Assembly (NCBI GenBank): GCA_029883255.1
Contig: JAOUJL010000002.1
Span: forward strand, 1-33,319
Source: Candidatus Bathyarchaeota archaeon
GTDB lineage: Archaea; Thermoproteota; Bathyarchaeia; Bathyarchaeales; Bathyarchaeaceae
Direction of reading: 5' to 3'
DNA length: 33,319 nucleotides
Part shown: piece by piece, positions 16,498-26,486 of the stretch
Layout: every line of letters starts with the position of its first letter
Numbering within the stretch: the stretch's first letter is position 1
The notes under the pieces: generated by a model
Database searches by the model: none
What the model saw: the letters and a program-made list of their open reading frames with translations, nothing else
Told to the model about the DNA's origin: nothing
Made by a program: the position numbers and the translations under genes

Positions 16498-18969
16498 ATG
16501 AACGTGAAAAACCATTCTAAAGACCTAATGATGTTGTTGTTAGCTTTAACGTTGATTTCGCCAATTGTGATCACGCCAACAATCCTAGGCTTTCTTTCCG
16601 GACATTCATCTGGCGGAGCAGATTTTGCGATCTTTGAAGGAGTTGCAGGCAACGACTACTACGACAGCATGCAGTACTCATACCAGATAAACCAGTGGGC
16701 ATCTGAATACGCAGGGCTATATGGCGAAGAACCTTGGGACCCGGGCGACGATTGGTTTGATGCAGGCAAAAGTCTCAGAGTTGGTGTAACAGAGTACGGT
16801 GAGTTCGCTACGCCGGATAACGCCGGCATCGCTTATGGTGCAGACAGCGACGAATGGGAAGACACAGAGTCTTGGGCTTCGGCAGACATACTTCAAAAAT
16901 ATTGGATTCAAGGCTGGCTATTCTTCATCAACTATACACGGCAGGGCATACTGCGGTGCCTCGAAGCTTGGGCAATCTACAGTGACTTGACAGCCACGGA
17001 GGCTGGAAGAGAGGTTTACAGCTGGTATGGCGACGTCATGCCAAGCGAAACGGGATCCGATCTTACTGAGGGCACATTGATTCCAAGCGGTATAAAGATA
17101 CTGTATGATAGTGCAAGGCTTGCTGTTGCGAGAACCGAAGTTGTGATCCATGACGGATATTATGATGAAGATGTTGCAAAAGTTGTTATCACAGTTATCT
17201 TTAACAAAGACACAAAGTATGCGATAGTCTATAAGGACGTCAAGATACTGCTTGACGCCAAAGTCTTGGACTTCATAAGTGACTTTTGTTTCTCAGAGAG
17301 ATACGAGCTTGACATAGTGCGGGGAATTAACCCAGGAAACGAGGCTTTCATTCACTACTTCGACAACTTCAATGACACTGTGTACCAGCATCCAGTAACT
17401 GGGCAAGACAAGTTTGACGTATTGCAAGCCTTTGATCCACTTGAAAGATACCTGTTCTTTGCGGGTTACTGGCCAAACGCAACCGAGTACAGCGTGTACA
17501 ATCCGTTGGTTCCAAACCTACCTCTCGACTATCTGAGAATCCTCAACTGGGGCACGGCTGTTCCCGACATACCTAGTCCCCCGACTGGTCCAGACGAGCC
17601 GAGCACACCCTGGGTAATTGTGCAGTGGCGCTACAACAGTACCGTTTGGCCGAATCTGCTACAGTTCCTTGCCAAGGCCGCGTACAGACAGATTAGATTT
17701 GTTGAAGTGATCGGCATGACCGACTACACGGATAATCCTAACCCGGCACTGGACTCGGATGCAGCACACGGAAGCGATCAAGTTGACACCGAAGTTCAAT
17801 ATCTGCTAAACAACGTTTTCAACCCAGAAGACCTAACCACATTATCTCCAGACTTACCCGTGCAGCCACCATTCATGTGGACTGGACTTGGACAAAGCGC
17901 AGCCACAACAGACAGCGCAGGTGCAGGGTTTGTTGCAGGCAACCAGTATGATTATTTCCGTACTTCATTCATGCTGTTTGACAGAAACGACACACTGTTC
18001 CCGTGGATAGCGCCTGTAATAGGCATGAAAGGAACAATACCTTACGGAATAAGCGAGTTTGGCGGAGACTACTACGAACAGTTCAGCAACAGCGGCAAGG
18101 GAACAGGCACTGACACAACACTCTACAAGCGGACCGCTCTGAAGAATTTTGCCTTCGGAGTCTACGACGACGTAATCGAGGAGGGACCTGAGCCAATCGC
18201 CGGAGGATGGTCAAACTACAGCGCCATCATAGATGGCGGCGGCTGGTACTGGTATCCTTCGAAGGACCCATTGACTGAGAGATGGTCGTACGACGGAGCC
18301 ACTTGGACTGATGCGATGTATGACTATATAGACTATAGCCCCAACGGAATCACAAGCATCGGCGGTATGAAAGCAAACAGCCTGACAAGATACTTTAACG
18401 ACTTCTGCTTCGCCATAAGCAGGGAAGGCACGGTCGCCCGCGCCCTCATCGACGGCGGCACGGTGACTGGCACAGCACCAACAAGCGACTTCGAAAAGCC
18501 AACCTTCGATTACTTCCCAATCTCATCATGGGACACAAGCAAGGACACACACGGTTACAAGGAAGGATATGCTGTATTAGCCCTAGCAAGAGACATCAAT
18601 GGAACACGAGGCTTAGAGGTGTACGGTTGGGATGGAAGAGACACATTCTGGGCTACGGCATGGGCTTCCCAGTACATTATGGGATCAACCGACGGTTGGA
18701 TACCTGACGGCACAGTAGCACTCATACTGAAGATAGACTACACAGGTGGAGACCGTGAACCAACCGGATTCACTGTTGTCAAAGCCCTTGGAACAATAAC
18801 AGAGTTCGGCGACAACCATTTTGACGACACATACGGATTCGATTCAGTTGTAGCATGGACTGGCGATATCACTATTCCAGTATATCCTTTGGACTACGAA
18901 GGAGACTACATATGGTGGTGGGCGAAACTACCCACAGAAACAACAGCGCACATACAGTTTGACCCATAA
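16498..18969 (+). CDS. large secreted surface protein, candidate S-layer glycoprotein
   Basis: An 823-aa protein with an N-terminal hydrophobic segment (LMMLLLALTLISPIVITPTIL, residues 10-30) that acts as signal peptide or anchor. The rest is acidic, rich in Asp, Gly, Tyr and Trp, and low in Lys, as expected for an exported protein. Seven N-X-S/T sequons are visible (NYT, NDT, NAT, NST, NDT, NYS, NGT). There are few cysteines, no catalytic motif and no C-terminal membrane helix. It has its own promoter and good ribosome binding site and stands between two glycan gene blocks, so a glycosylated surface-layer or major envelope role is a fair inference. The family was not recognised. The next gene follows after 65 bases. 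Confidence 0.7.
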   Translation: MNVKNHSKDLMMLLLALTLISPIVITPTILGFLSGHSSGGADFAIFEGVAGNDYYDSMQYSYQINQWASEYAGLYGEEPWDPGDDWFDAGKSLRVGVTEYGEFATPDNAGIAYGADSDEWEDTESWASADILQKYWIQGWLFFINYTRQGILRCLEAWAIYSDLTATEAGREVYSWYGDVMPSETGSDLTEGTLIPSGIKILYDSARLAVARTEVVIHDGYYDEDVAKVVITVIFNKDTKYAIVYKDVKILLDAKVLDFISDFCFSERYELDIVRGINPGNEAFIHYFDNFNDTVYQHPVTGQDKFDVLQAFDPLERYLFFAGYWPNATEYSVYNPLVPNLPLDYLRILNWGTAVPDIPSPPTGPDEPSTPWVIVQWRYNSTVWPNLLQFLAKAAYRQIRFVEVIGMTDYTDNPNPALDSDAAHGSDQVDTEVQYLLNNVFNPEDLTTLSPDLPVQPPFMWTGLGQSAATTDSAGAGFVAGNQYDYFRTSFMLFDRNDTLFPWIAPVIGMKGTIPYGISEFGGDYYEQFSNSGKGTGTDTTLYKRTALKNFAFGVYDDVIEEGPEPIAGGWSNYSAIIDGGGWYWYPSKDPLTERWSYDGATWTDAMYDYIDYSPNGITSIGGMKANSLTRYFNDFCFAISREGTVARALIDGGTVTGTAPTSDFEKPTFDYFPISSWDTSKDTHGYKEGYAVLALARDINGTRGLEVYGWDGRDTFWATAWASQYIMGSTDGWIPDGTVALILKIDYTGGDREPTGFTVVKALGTITEFGDNHFDDTYGFDSVVAWTGDITIPVYPLDYEGDYIWWWAKLPTETTAHIQFDP

Positions 18970-18977
18970 AACACAAC

Positions 18978-18999
18978 ATCCTCTTCTTTTTTCTTTCCA
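18978..18999 (+). terminator. T/C-rich terminator region
   Basis: After the stop of the candidate S-layer gene the plus strand has CCTCTTCTTTTTTCTTTCC. Such T-rich tracts end transcription in archaea. The following gene may be reached by read-through, as the gap is only 65 bases. Confidence 0.35.
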
Positions 19000-19034
19000 T
19001 GTTTTTCTTAATTATTTCCGAACGGTGAAAACAC

Positions 19035-20249
19035 GTGCCAAAATCTAAACTTGAATCTACCTTGATCTCACTCACAATCATAACTCTCCTGCTTCTAACC
19101 TCAAATTCACCATTCACACTTGCAGAAGAAATGCAAATACGGGAAGGCTCAACTCTTTTTTACAAAGGACTAAGAGGATCAGGATTTGGGGGATACCAAA
19201 CTTGGGACGCCTCAATCAGAATACTAACACTCAACCAAACAACCCTGATTTTCCGAAGCAGCTTCACATTCGAAGGCTCAACTGAAGGCTCAAAGGTTAC
19301 GGTGAAATATCAGAACGGATTTCCGTCATACGCAGACTATTTTACAGCCTTAATCTATTTGCCTCCAGAATGTATAGCTGAAAGCTTGCAAGGCAAGCTG
19401 GAATGGACAAGCCAGATAGATACTGCCTACCAATTTCCAACAATAACCAACAAAACAATTCAAACTCTAAACTTCACAGTAGAAGCGGGAACATTCCAAG
19501 GAGTCAACATAACCCTAACGGTGGCAGACGCCGCACTAACCTATATTCACGATGTCAATTCAGGCATACTACTCTATGAACACTGGTTTCCAAAATATGG
19601 CGACGAGATCATACTTGCGCTAATGGCAGCAACATACACGACCGAAAAACAGGTTGTCCCTAACCTGATCTTATTCACCGCAACCCTCGCAACTCCAGTT
19701 GCAACAGCAATCCACCAAGTACGGAAGATCCTTCAAAAGCGTCATCGCAAACACGGACATCAACCAAAAGAGGCAACGCTGAAAAGCGGTTTTCCCAAAA
19801 AACCATTCTACATAATTCTGACAGGTGTGTTATTGAATTTGGCTTCAGTCTTCATGCCTTGGAGCCAGTTTGCAGAATTGCAGATATATCTGCCATTAAG
19901 CCTTCCTTCAGCATTAACTGAATCCGCCGAATTCCTTACATCAACAGCCACTTTTGTCACGATAAGCCTAATAGCTCATTCAACCGCGATCCTAGCTTGG
20001 TTAAGTATCGCCATGCACATATACACAAACAAAAAACTAGTATCACAACTGGCAACACTCGCCTCGGGCATACTAGCTTTCACCTCAGCATTAATCTTCA
20101 TCCAAACCGGCTGGACACCATCATGGGGCTTACCTCTGACTGTGATCGGAGGAATCCTCGCAATAACAGGCATAGTCGTTGCAAACATAAAAATAGAAAT
20201 GATAATGGAAGAACCAGAAGAATCCGAAGACGCTTCCCCCACACCTTAA
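19035..20249 (+). CDS. exported membrane protein, large ectodomain and five TM segments
   Basis: A 404-aa protein beginning with GTG, set by a perfect GGTGA at 19024-19028 six bases upstream. Residues 1-30 are a signal peptide (cleavage likely after TLA). Residues 31-205 are a beta-rich outside domain with N-X-T sites (NQT, NKT, NFT, NIT). A TM helix at about 208-228 is followed by a very basic cytoplasmic loop (RKILQKRHRKHGHQ), then four more helices between about 260 and 390, and an acidic tail (EEPEESEDASPTP). No enzyme motif is seen. It follows the candidate S-layer gene by 65 bases and may anchor or sense the envelope; that role is a guess. Confidence 0.75.
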   Translation: MPKSKLESTLISLTIITLLLLTSNSPFTLAEEMQIREGSTLFYKGLRGSGFGGYQTWDASIRILTLNQTTLIFRSSFTFEGSTEGSKVTVKYQNGFPSYADYFTALIYLPPECIAESLQGKLEWTSQIDTAYQFPTITNKTIQTLNFTVEAGTFQGVNITLTVADAALTYIHDVNSGILLYEHWFPKYGDEIILALMAATYTTEKQVVPNLILFTATLATPVATAIHQVRKILQKRHRKHGHQPKEATLKSGFPKKPFYIILTGVLLNLASVFMPWSQFAELQIYLPLSLPSALTESAEFLTSTATFVTISLIAHSTAILAWLSIAMHIYTNKKLVSQLATLASGILAFTSALIFIQTGWTPSWGLPLTVIGGILAITGIVVANIKIEMIMEEPEESEDASPTP

Positions 20250-20403
20250 ACCGCAGCCGTCTTCTCGTTTTCTCTTTTTCCTCCATCAAGCATAAAATAT
20301 GCCAGCAACGCAAATGAGCAGAGATGTCGAGCTAACAACTGACCCAGTGCAAAACCACCGTTGAGACTGGATGTAGACGCCGTAGAGATAAAGTATTCAT
20401 CAT

Positions 20404-21141
20404 TCATCTTATGAGGTCAAGAACATTCCAGACAACTTTCTGGTGTCTTGTTGTGTCGACTTTTCGATGTTTTTTAGAAACAACGATTATTTTTTCTGCA
20501 AGTCTTGGAAAACTTTTTCCCAACCATTGCGAAAGTCTCCCCTCGAATGGATATATGTAGGTGCCTGTTGCTCTTTCTATACTAAAACCAAAATTCGTCA
20601 GAGTTTTCTTGACTATCCGAAGCGTATAATCCCTCACGTGAGGCGACTTGTAACGTGCAGAATACACCGGGGGAAGGTCAAATGCAACTTGTATCAACCA
20701 AGAAATAGGCTGATTCACGTTCGGAAAAGTTAGAATGAAAATTCCATCGAATCGCAGTGCCCTATTTATTTCAAGCAAGAGATTGTCTATATCAAGCAGA
20801 TGTTCGATCGTTTCAGAGCATACCACTAAATCAAAGAAGCCTTGAGGAAATGGGAGTTCGTCTACTTCCAAATCTACGCGAAAAGTCTTCATGTTTTTCT
20901 CATGAGCTATTTTTAGTTGAGCCTCCGATATGTCTACCCCATAACAGTCTTGATGCTTGCTAAAAGGTTCCAACAGACTCCCATCACCACAACCGACATC
21001 CAAGATCTTACACTTCTTATTGCTAGTCATTTTCCATATCATCTCTCTGATCCTAAAATCCTTCACTTCAAGACCCCTTTGGCGTATCCACGCATTGTAG
21101 ATACCCTCCTGATGAGCAGAGAATGCTTCACCACTTTCCAA
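20404..21141 (-). CDS. class I SAM-dependent methyltransferase (Ubi/Coq-like fold)
   Basis: A 245-aa Methyltransf_11-type protein. Motif I is ILDVGCGDGSLLEPF (about 46-60), then CYGVDISEAQL, VDELPFPQGFFDLVVCSETIEHL and ALRFDGIFILTFPN. The region after (WLIQVAFDLPPVY, DYTLRIVKKTLTNFGF) is like methyltransferases in glycan loci that modify sugars. The frame starts with TTG at 21141, with an in-frame TAA two codons upstream and no earlier ATG before the core, so TTG is the probable start. It is divergent from the 1013-aa membrane protein gene across a 315-base spacer. Confidence 0.8.
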   Translation of the reverse strand: MESGEAFSAHQEGIYNAWIRQRGLEVKDFRIREMIWKMTSNKKCKILDVGCGDGSLLEPFSKHQDCYGVDISEAQLKIAHEKNMKTFRVDLEVDELPFPQGFFDLVVCSETIEHLLDIDNLLLEINRALRFDGIFILTFPNVNQPISWLIQVAFDLPPVYSARYKSPHVRDYTLRIVKKTLTNFGFSIERATGTYIYPFEGRLSQWLGKSFPRLAEKIIVVSKKHRKVDTTRHQKVVWNVLDLIR

Positions 21142-21456
21142 TAATTAAACCCACCATTTCGAGCTACAATAGAGCAGCAGGTCCATATTATTACTTCGGT
21201 GAAATGGCCTAAAAACAATAAACCAAAAAAGAGACATTATCTCCCAAAGTGGCTTCGTTAACCACTACCCAAAGATGCAAGAGAATTATGATGGAATACG
21301 AAACCAAATAGCCCGAAGATAGAACTGAGATTGAAGATACGGTAGTCAAAAAATGCTTCATGTCTAGAGTGGATAAGACACCAAGAATAACAGTACAGTA
21401 AGCCACATAAACCTAAAATCAGATATTGCACATAAGAACTGAAAGGCGACGTCGAA
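21142..21456. other. divergent spacer with an open hydrophobic minus-strand frame
   Basis: This spacer separates the methyltransferase (minus) and the GT-C-like gene (plus). On the minus strand, 21258 to about 21440 encodes VQYLILGLCGLLYCYSWCL and FFDYRIFNLSSIFGLFGF, which looks like a membrane protein piece. The same frame continues antisense into the start of the GT-C gene without a matching N-terminus. It may be the relic of a lost membrane gene. No clear promoter element or RNA gene was seen. Confidence 0.3.
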
Positions 21457-24400
21457 TTGAAGCAGGGAATTTGTAGTTGTCTCGGGAAAATTTCCCAGAT
21501 ACTCACTAGCAAAAGTGCAAAATCAAAATGGATTAAGATCTTTCTTATACTGTTTTTAGCTTTCTTCGTTACTTTTTTGGTGGCAAGGCAAACATTCTTC
21601 CTGACTCTTGTTTTCGGAGACAACCCCCTCGTCACGCTTTCATCAGGATCCATAATAGGAGAACATATACTCAACAGTTGGCATCACGTTGCATACGGCG
21701 AAAATTACCCCACACCATTAGCCTATCTTTTTTTGCATTTTTTCAGCCAACTAGCCGCATATATTGGAGACGTGAGATTTTTCAGTTTTCTGATGAACCT
21801 TAGTTTTCCGTTAAGCTTTCTTGCTTTCTATTCATTTTCTAAGAAATTCTGCGAAAGCATATGGCCGAAACTCCTTGGTGCAACCCTATACATAATCAAC
21901 CCAGTTGTTATAACATACTACAATTCCGGCGGGTTCATGTTGTCTTTAGTATTTTTGCCATTTTCATTATCGTTTTTCATAGACTCGCTAGAAAAATGGA
22001 CTGTGAGAAACCTTGCTAAAGCCGCCGTTTTCACAAGTTTAACCATGTGGACATTTCCCAACTTATCCCCTATTTTGTCAATCATACTTCTTATCGTGAC
22101 CATAAGTTATCTTGCACTGGCTCAATCCAAGTTGAATTTTTTAAAGAGTACAGTTCTACGACTTATTATCTTCGCCTTCATTGTCCTCGTATGCAACGCA
22201 CCCTTCTTTTTTTCCGGATACGTTTACTACCAGTCACCACTATACGGCTATGAAAGGCATAACGTCGTGCGTGATTTCCAGTTTACATATCAAGAAGCAA
22301 CAATTCTTAATTTGCTCACACTCGCAGGCAACGTAGGTTCGCCTCAGGTTCCACTGGGATACATCAACCCCATTAACATAAAAAACGAAATCGGCATCGT
22401 CATTCCAATTATTGCGTTTGCAAGCATCTTATGGATTAGAGCATCTTCGGAAAAAAAGGCAATTGTTGCAATGTTTGCGTCAGTAATTTCTATCTCTATC
22501 CTGACATTGCTTTTGAGGTTGATTGTCTACTCTGAACTCAGCTGGACTATTGGAAGTATACCTCTTTTATGGACATTCCGCAACCCTCTTAAACTACAAC
22601 TCATGCTCACAATTTGCATAATACCTCTCTTCGTTTTCTCCATACAAAAGATAATGATTTCAGCAGCAGGGTTCTTTCGCAGAAGGAATTTCAGGTTTGC
22701 CACTTTGAGTTTCGTCTTGATATTTTTAGGTGTTTCCCATATCTACGTGTATAATTTGTTTGCATTTAACGGATGCATGGGTCTTGACGAATACTCTGGC
22801 GGTTTACAAGCACGCCTGCCAGATGAGACCATAAGTAGAATAATAGACGATTCGTTAGAATGGTATACTGAAGGAACCTACAGGGGCATCATCCTTCCTT
22901 TTGATCATAATACTGAACTACATGTTCAATTCATGAACCCACTCCTCTATCCGGGTAGACTTGATCTAAATTATGAAGTGACAAAAGAAATAAACAACGA
23001 GTTAGAGACAGACTCAAATCTTACAAATCTGTTCAGCTTGCTCAGCACAAAATACGTGTATGTAAACTATGCGTGGAAGGATAAGGGTTTTCACATTGTC
23101 CAATCCAGAAACCTAACAAGAGTCACGGAAAATTTGAGAAAACAGAATTTAACCGAAAACTTTCACAATGAATATTCAGAATTCATTGTAGAAACCGCAT
23201 TACCGCGCTTGTATCTAAGCAACTATCCAGTCTTTTACTCTAACATCGAAACAATCGAGCTATTCGATAATTCTGAGTTTTCCTCTAAACCTGTTCTCTT
23301 CGAAACAAAATATGATCGATGCGAAACATGTACTTTCGGCACATCCCTTCCAACAATATTTAGTAACTATAGTTGGACTGTACCTTTCCAAGGAATCTAT
23401 GACATTTATGCAGTTATACATAGCGATAGAGATGAAGTGACAGTTCACTGTTCATTAGACAATGGAGAACTAGAGAACAAGATAATACCCGGAGAAGAAG
23501 TTTCCTTAAAATACCTTACTAGTTCTGAAATTGCAACAGGGCATCATCAACTGTTATTGGCAACCGATGATACGTCCACTGCCTCATTTGTGGATTTAAT
23601 CGACGATTTTGTTGGTCAAGCTTCATGGAATATGACAAAGAATTTAGAGATAAACAATGGAACACTCTTAACTTCGCAGGAATATGACAACTTTGACCTC
23701 AACCTTGAATTCAAACCAGTAGAGTTCGGCGAAAAAGCATGGATGGGTCCTTGTATCAAACTATCTTGGACAAACTCTTCCGGAACCATCTCCTATTTGC
23801 GTCTACTCTTCCATAAAGACGGTTGCTTAGAAGGAGCAATAGTTGAAGAATCACCTCGCGAGGGCGCGAGCCAGGATATAGTATTTTTGGAAAACGCAGA
23901 GGTGAAGCCGGATTCTTGGAATCAATTGCGGATAATGAAACAGGGAGAAACACTCGTGTTGTATTTAAATGGTGCACACATACTGACTTTAAGCGACCCA
24001 ATTGGAAAGAAAGGAAGAATCGGAATTGGGTCGGAACGGTCCGAGACTCACTTCAAAGATGTCACTGTAAGCAAGGACATTATAGCAGGTATATGGTTGT
24101 TTCCTGCAGAAGACCCAAAAGACACGCCAGTGACATTTATTGAGATGAGTCCCGTCAGGTATTGTCTAAGATTCAATCAGACTTACAATTCATCAACTCT
24201 ACTCTTATTAGGTGAAAACTTCGATCCGCTTTGGGAAGCTACGGTAGATGGAAAAGTTCTGCCTGACCATTCAAAAGCAAATATGTACGCAAACTGCTGG
24301 TTAATGAATACAACTCAGGGCATTCACACAATAGAAATCCATTACAAATCCAACACCGTATACAGATATCTCCTCTATTGTAGTGTTACCATTGTAGGCG

Positions 24401-24498
24401 TTTTACTGATCGCATCCTATTTCCCAGCCACAATCCTCCGAAAACTTCGTTTCCTAAAAAGAAAAAAGCTTGTCAGAAATCTCTCCAACAAACTATAA
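21457..24498 (+). CDS. GT-C/YfhO-like membrane protein with internal LamG-like domain
   Basis: A 1013-aa protein starting with TTG (the next ATG is past residue 110; an in-frame TAA lies eight codons upstream; GAAAGG precedes it). About eleven or twelve membrane segments lie in residues 25-440. The first loop carries FGDNPLVTL and the aromatic NSWHHVAYGENY pattern of GT-C/YfhO-type proteins. The outer part holds a jelly-roll-like section (about 625-715), a LamG/DUF1080-like domain (about 718-871: DLNLEFKPVEF, LRLLFHKDG, WNQLRIMKQGETLVLYLNG, GRIGIGS) and a YfhO-like beta domain (about 905-965: NFDPLWEATVDGK, HTIEIHYK), then a final TM helix (967-987) and a basic tail. Several N-X-S/T sites are present. 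A sugar-transfer role at the outer face is inferred. Confidence 0.7.
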   Translation: MKQGICSCLGKISQILTSKSAKSKWIKIFLILFLAFFVTFLVARQTFFLTLVFGDNPLVTLSSGSIIGEHILNSWHHVAYGENYPTPLAYLFLHFFSQLAAYIGDVRFFSFLMNLSFPLSFLAFYSFSKKFCESIWPKLLGATLYIINPVVITYYNSGGFMLSLVFLPFSLSFFIDSLEKWTVRNLAKAAVFTSLTMWTFPNLSPILSIILLIVTISYLALAQSKLNFLKSTVLRLIIFAFIVLVCNAPFFFSGYVYYQSPLYGYERHNVVRDFQFTYQEATILNLLTLAGNVGSPQVPLGYINPINIKNEIGIVIPIIAFASILWIRASSEKKAIVAMFASVISISILTLLLRLIVYSELSWTIGSIPLLWTFRNPLKLQLMLTICIIPLFVFSIQKIMISAAGFFRRRNFRFATLSFVLIFLGVSHIYVYNLFAFNGCMGLDEYSGGLQARLPDETISRIIDDSLEWYTEGTYRGIILPFDHNTELHVQFMNPLLYPGRLDLNYEVTKEINNELETDSNLTNLFSLLSTKYVYVNYAWKDKGFHIVQSRNLTRVTENLRKQNLTENFHNEYSEFIVETALPRLYLSNYPVFYSNIETIELFDNSEFSSKPVLFETKYDRCETCTFGTSLPTIFSNYSWTVPFQGIYDIYAVIHSDRDEVTVHCSLDNGELENKIIPGEEVSLKYLTSSEIATGHHQLLLATDDTSTASFVDLIDDFVGQASWNMTKNLEINNGTLLTSQEYDNFDLNLEFKPVEFGEKAWMGPCIKLSWTNSSGTISYLRLLFHKDGCLEGAIVEESPREGASQDIVFLENAEVKPDSWNQLRIMKQGETLVLYLNGAHILTLSDPIGKKGRIGIGSERSETHFKDVTVSKDIIAGIWLFPAEDPKDTPVTFIEMSPVRYCLRFNQTYNSSTLLLLGENFDPLWEATVDGKVLPDHSKANMYANCWLMNTTQGIHTIEIHYKSNTVYRYLLYCSVTIVGVLLIASYFPATILRKLRFLKRKKLVRNLSNKL

Positions 24499-24502
24499 AC
24501 AT

Positions 24503-25348
24503 CTAACTCAACCTTAAGCTAAACCGTCCCATAATCACTGCCAAATATTCAATACTTTTCAAACTAATCACACCAAACGCAAGTTCTGGGCTGTTCAAAA
24601 ATCTCCTCCAGTTCTTCATGAAAAGTCCAAACCTAAACCACACACTCGTCTGCACCCTCGAGTAATCCCCATACCTATGCCCATATACATGGGCTGTTTT
24701 CCCATAGTAGAACTTCTTTCTAAGCCACGTGACAAGTGAGAACCCTTCTTCATGATGAATTATCACAGATTCGATTCTTGCAAGCACATCGTAACCTTTT
24801 TTCTTGATATTGTAAGGCAACGTGGATTCTTCGAAAAAAATTAAGCCTTCTTCAAATCCCCCAACTTCTTTCACAAGCTTTGCTGGAAAAAATCTAGCAG
24901 ATTCAACAACCGACCCAGCGTAGAAGCTTCTTTCAAAATCACGAACTTTCACCCAAAAACTATCCCCCACTGAACGTTCAGGTATAACAATTCCTCCAAT
25001 ACGCCGATCACTCTCAGCAAGATCGACGCATTCCCTTGTCACATCAGGAGTAAGCTCCATATCCGAATCAACAAAAAACAAATACTCCCCAAAGGAACGC
25101 CGAATCCCCTCATTCTTAGCCTCAGCCCTACCCCTCCTAGGATTCCTAATAACTCTACAACGATACCTCTCAGCCACCTCAACAGTGCCATCCGTTGAAC
25201 CATCATCAACAACGATTACTTCTATTTTTTCATACCTTTGTTTTACTAAAGAATTTAGACATTCCTCCAGAAATCTCTCAGAGTTAAAAGTCGGAACGAT
25301 TACAGACACCAAAGGGTGTTCGCTAAACTCTCGCACCCAAATCCCCAT
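24503..25348 (-). CDS. GT2 family glycosyltransferase
   Basis: A 281-aa GT-A enzyme (ATG at 25348; a GTG five codons later is the alternative). Visible are VSVIVPTFNSERFL, IVVDDGSTDGTVE, the DXD in FFVDSDMELTP and the late motif FFEESTLPYNIKKKG, which resembles polyprenyl-linked glycan GT2s. It overlaps the end of the GT4 gene by 26 bases, so the two are translationally coupled. It ends four bases from the stop of the convergent 1013-aa gene. The sugar is unknown. Confidence 0.85.
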   Translation of the reverse strand: MGIWVREFSEHPLVSVIVPTFNSERFLEECLNSLVKQRYEKIEVIVVDDGSTDGTVEVAERYRCRVIRNPRRGRAEAKNEGIRRSFGEYLFFVDSDMELTPDVTRECVDLAESDRRIGGIVIPERSVGDSFWVKVRDFERSFYAGSVVESARFFPAKLVKEVGGFEEGLIFFEESTLPYNIKKKGYDVLARIESVIIHHEEGFSLVTWLRKKFYYGKTAHVYGHRYGDYSRVQTSVWFRFGLFMKNWRRFLNSPELAFGVISLKSIEYLAVIMGRFSLRLS

Positions 25349-26462
25349 CAAACCTAGCGACTTTCATAAACTCATCCGCCACCCTATCCCAGCTAAAGCT
25401 CTTCGAATACGCCAAAGCCTTTTCCGAAAGCCTAACCCTTAAGCTTTCATTCGTCAAAACGTTAACAATTCCTTCTGCTAAAGCTTCTACATCACCAGAT
25501 CCAGCAAGAAGCCCTGTTTCACCATCTATTACAGAATCCCGCAACCCAGCCACATCATAGGCAACGCATGGCACACCTAAAGCATCAGCCTCAACAACGT
25601 TCAACCCAAAACCCTCCCTCACACTCGGATTAACCAAAACCCAAGCTCTCCTAACTAACTCTCTCCTTTCTTCATTCGAAACTGCCCCAAAAAACTCAAC
25701 TCCTTCACAAGCATTTTTCATCAACTCCTTCTTGAAATAGCCATCACCAATCATCCAGAATTCCGCTTCTGGAATCTTTCCTTTAACGAGTTTGAACGCT
25801 TCAACAGCATGGTCAGGTCTCTTCGCCTTCTTTAGCCTGCCCACAAAAACTATCACAGGATACTTTTCTTTCTCACTCAATTCTTTTAAAGGCTTAAAAT
25901 TCAAGCCTTCACCAACTACAAAAACCTTTTCAAAACCCAAATCAACTAAATCCTTCCTACTGCTCTCTGAAACTGTCACTGTTGAAGTTTTCCTGTAATT
26001 TTTTAACCATCTCTCCTCAAGAAAATAGTATCCTAAATAGCTAATCGGAAACGGAGTCTCATAAAGCCAATATTCCCTAGCTAATTGATGTATCAAAGCA
26101 ATGATTCTTTCACCGTTTTTTACAAATTTTGGTGTTAAGAAAGGCCTAGTGTTAATTTCATCAATGACAATGTCATATCCTTCCCGTGAAAAACGCTTAT
26201 TGTAAAGCTTTTTAGCCTTCCAGTAAACCGAATACCTTCCGCCTTCCCTAACAATTCTAACTCCATCAACAACCTCTTCATCATCACCACCCTCAAACTT
26301 AGAAGCGAAAAGCGTGACATCATGCCCAGCTTCTGCCCACCTCTTCAAAACCTCACGAGTGAAAACCTCAGCTCCACCCATCTCAGGATTCAGCCAGCAA
26401 CGCCAATTAAACACTAAAACTTTAAGCCTTTCCACCCTTCTCACGTTTTGTCTTACATGCAC
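25323..26462 (-). CDS. GT4 family glycosyltransferase
   Basis: A 379-aa GT-B enzyme. The N-terminal domain has LVFNWRCWLNPEMGGAEVF with the GGAE loop (29-32). The donor domain has VIVFVGRLKKAKRPDHAVEAF, FWMIGDGY, GAVSNEERREL and a full E-x7-E motif in REGFGLNVVEADALGVP (about 278-294), typical of retaining GT4 enzymes using NDP-sugars. The start is GTG at 26462. It is supported by a TATA-like TATATA 23-28 bases upstream, implying a leaderless mRNA. A later GTG (residue 10) is possible. The gene overlaps the following GT2. Confidence 0.88.
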   Translation of the reverse strand: MHVRQNVRRVERLKVLVFNWRCWLNPEMGGAEVFTREVLKRWAEAGHDVTLFASKFEGGDDEEVVDGVRIVREGGRYSVYWKAKKLYNKRFSREGYDIVIDEINTRPFLTPKFVKNGERIIALIHQLAREYWLYETPFPISYLGYYFLEERWLKNYRKTSTVTVSESSRKDLVDLGFEKVFVVGEGLNFKPLKELSEKEKYPVIVFVGRLKKAKRPDHAVEAFKLVKGKIPEAEFWMIGDGYFKKELMKNACEGVEFFGAVSNEERRELVRRAWVLVNPSVREGFGLNVVEADALGVPCVAYDVAGLRDSVIDGETGLLAGSGDVEALAEGIVNVLTNESLRVRLSEKALAYSKSFSWDRVADEFMKVARFDGDLGARV

Positions 26463-26486
26463 AAACTAATTCGATTGCACGCAATA

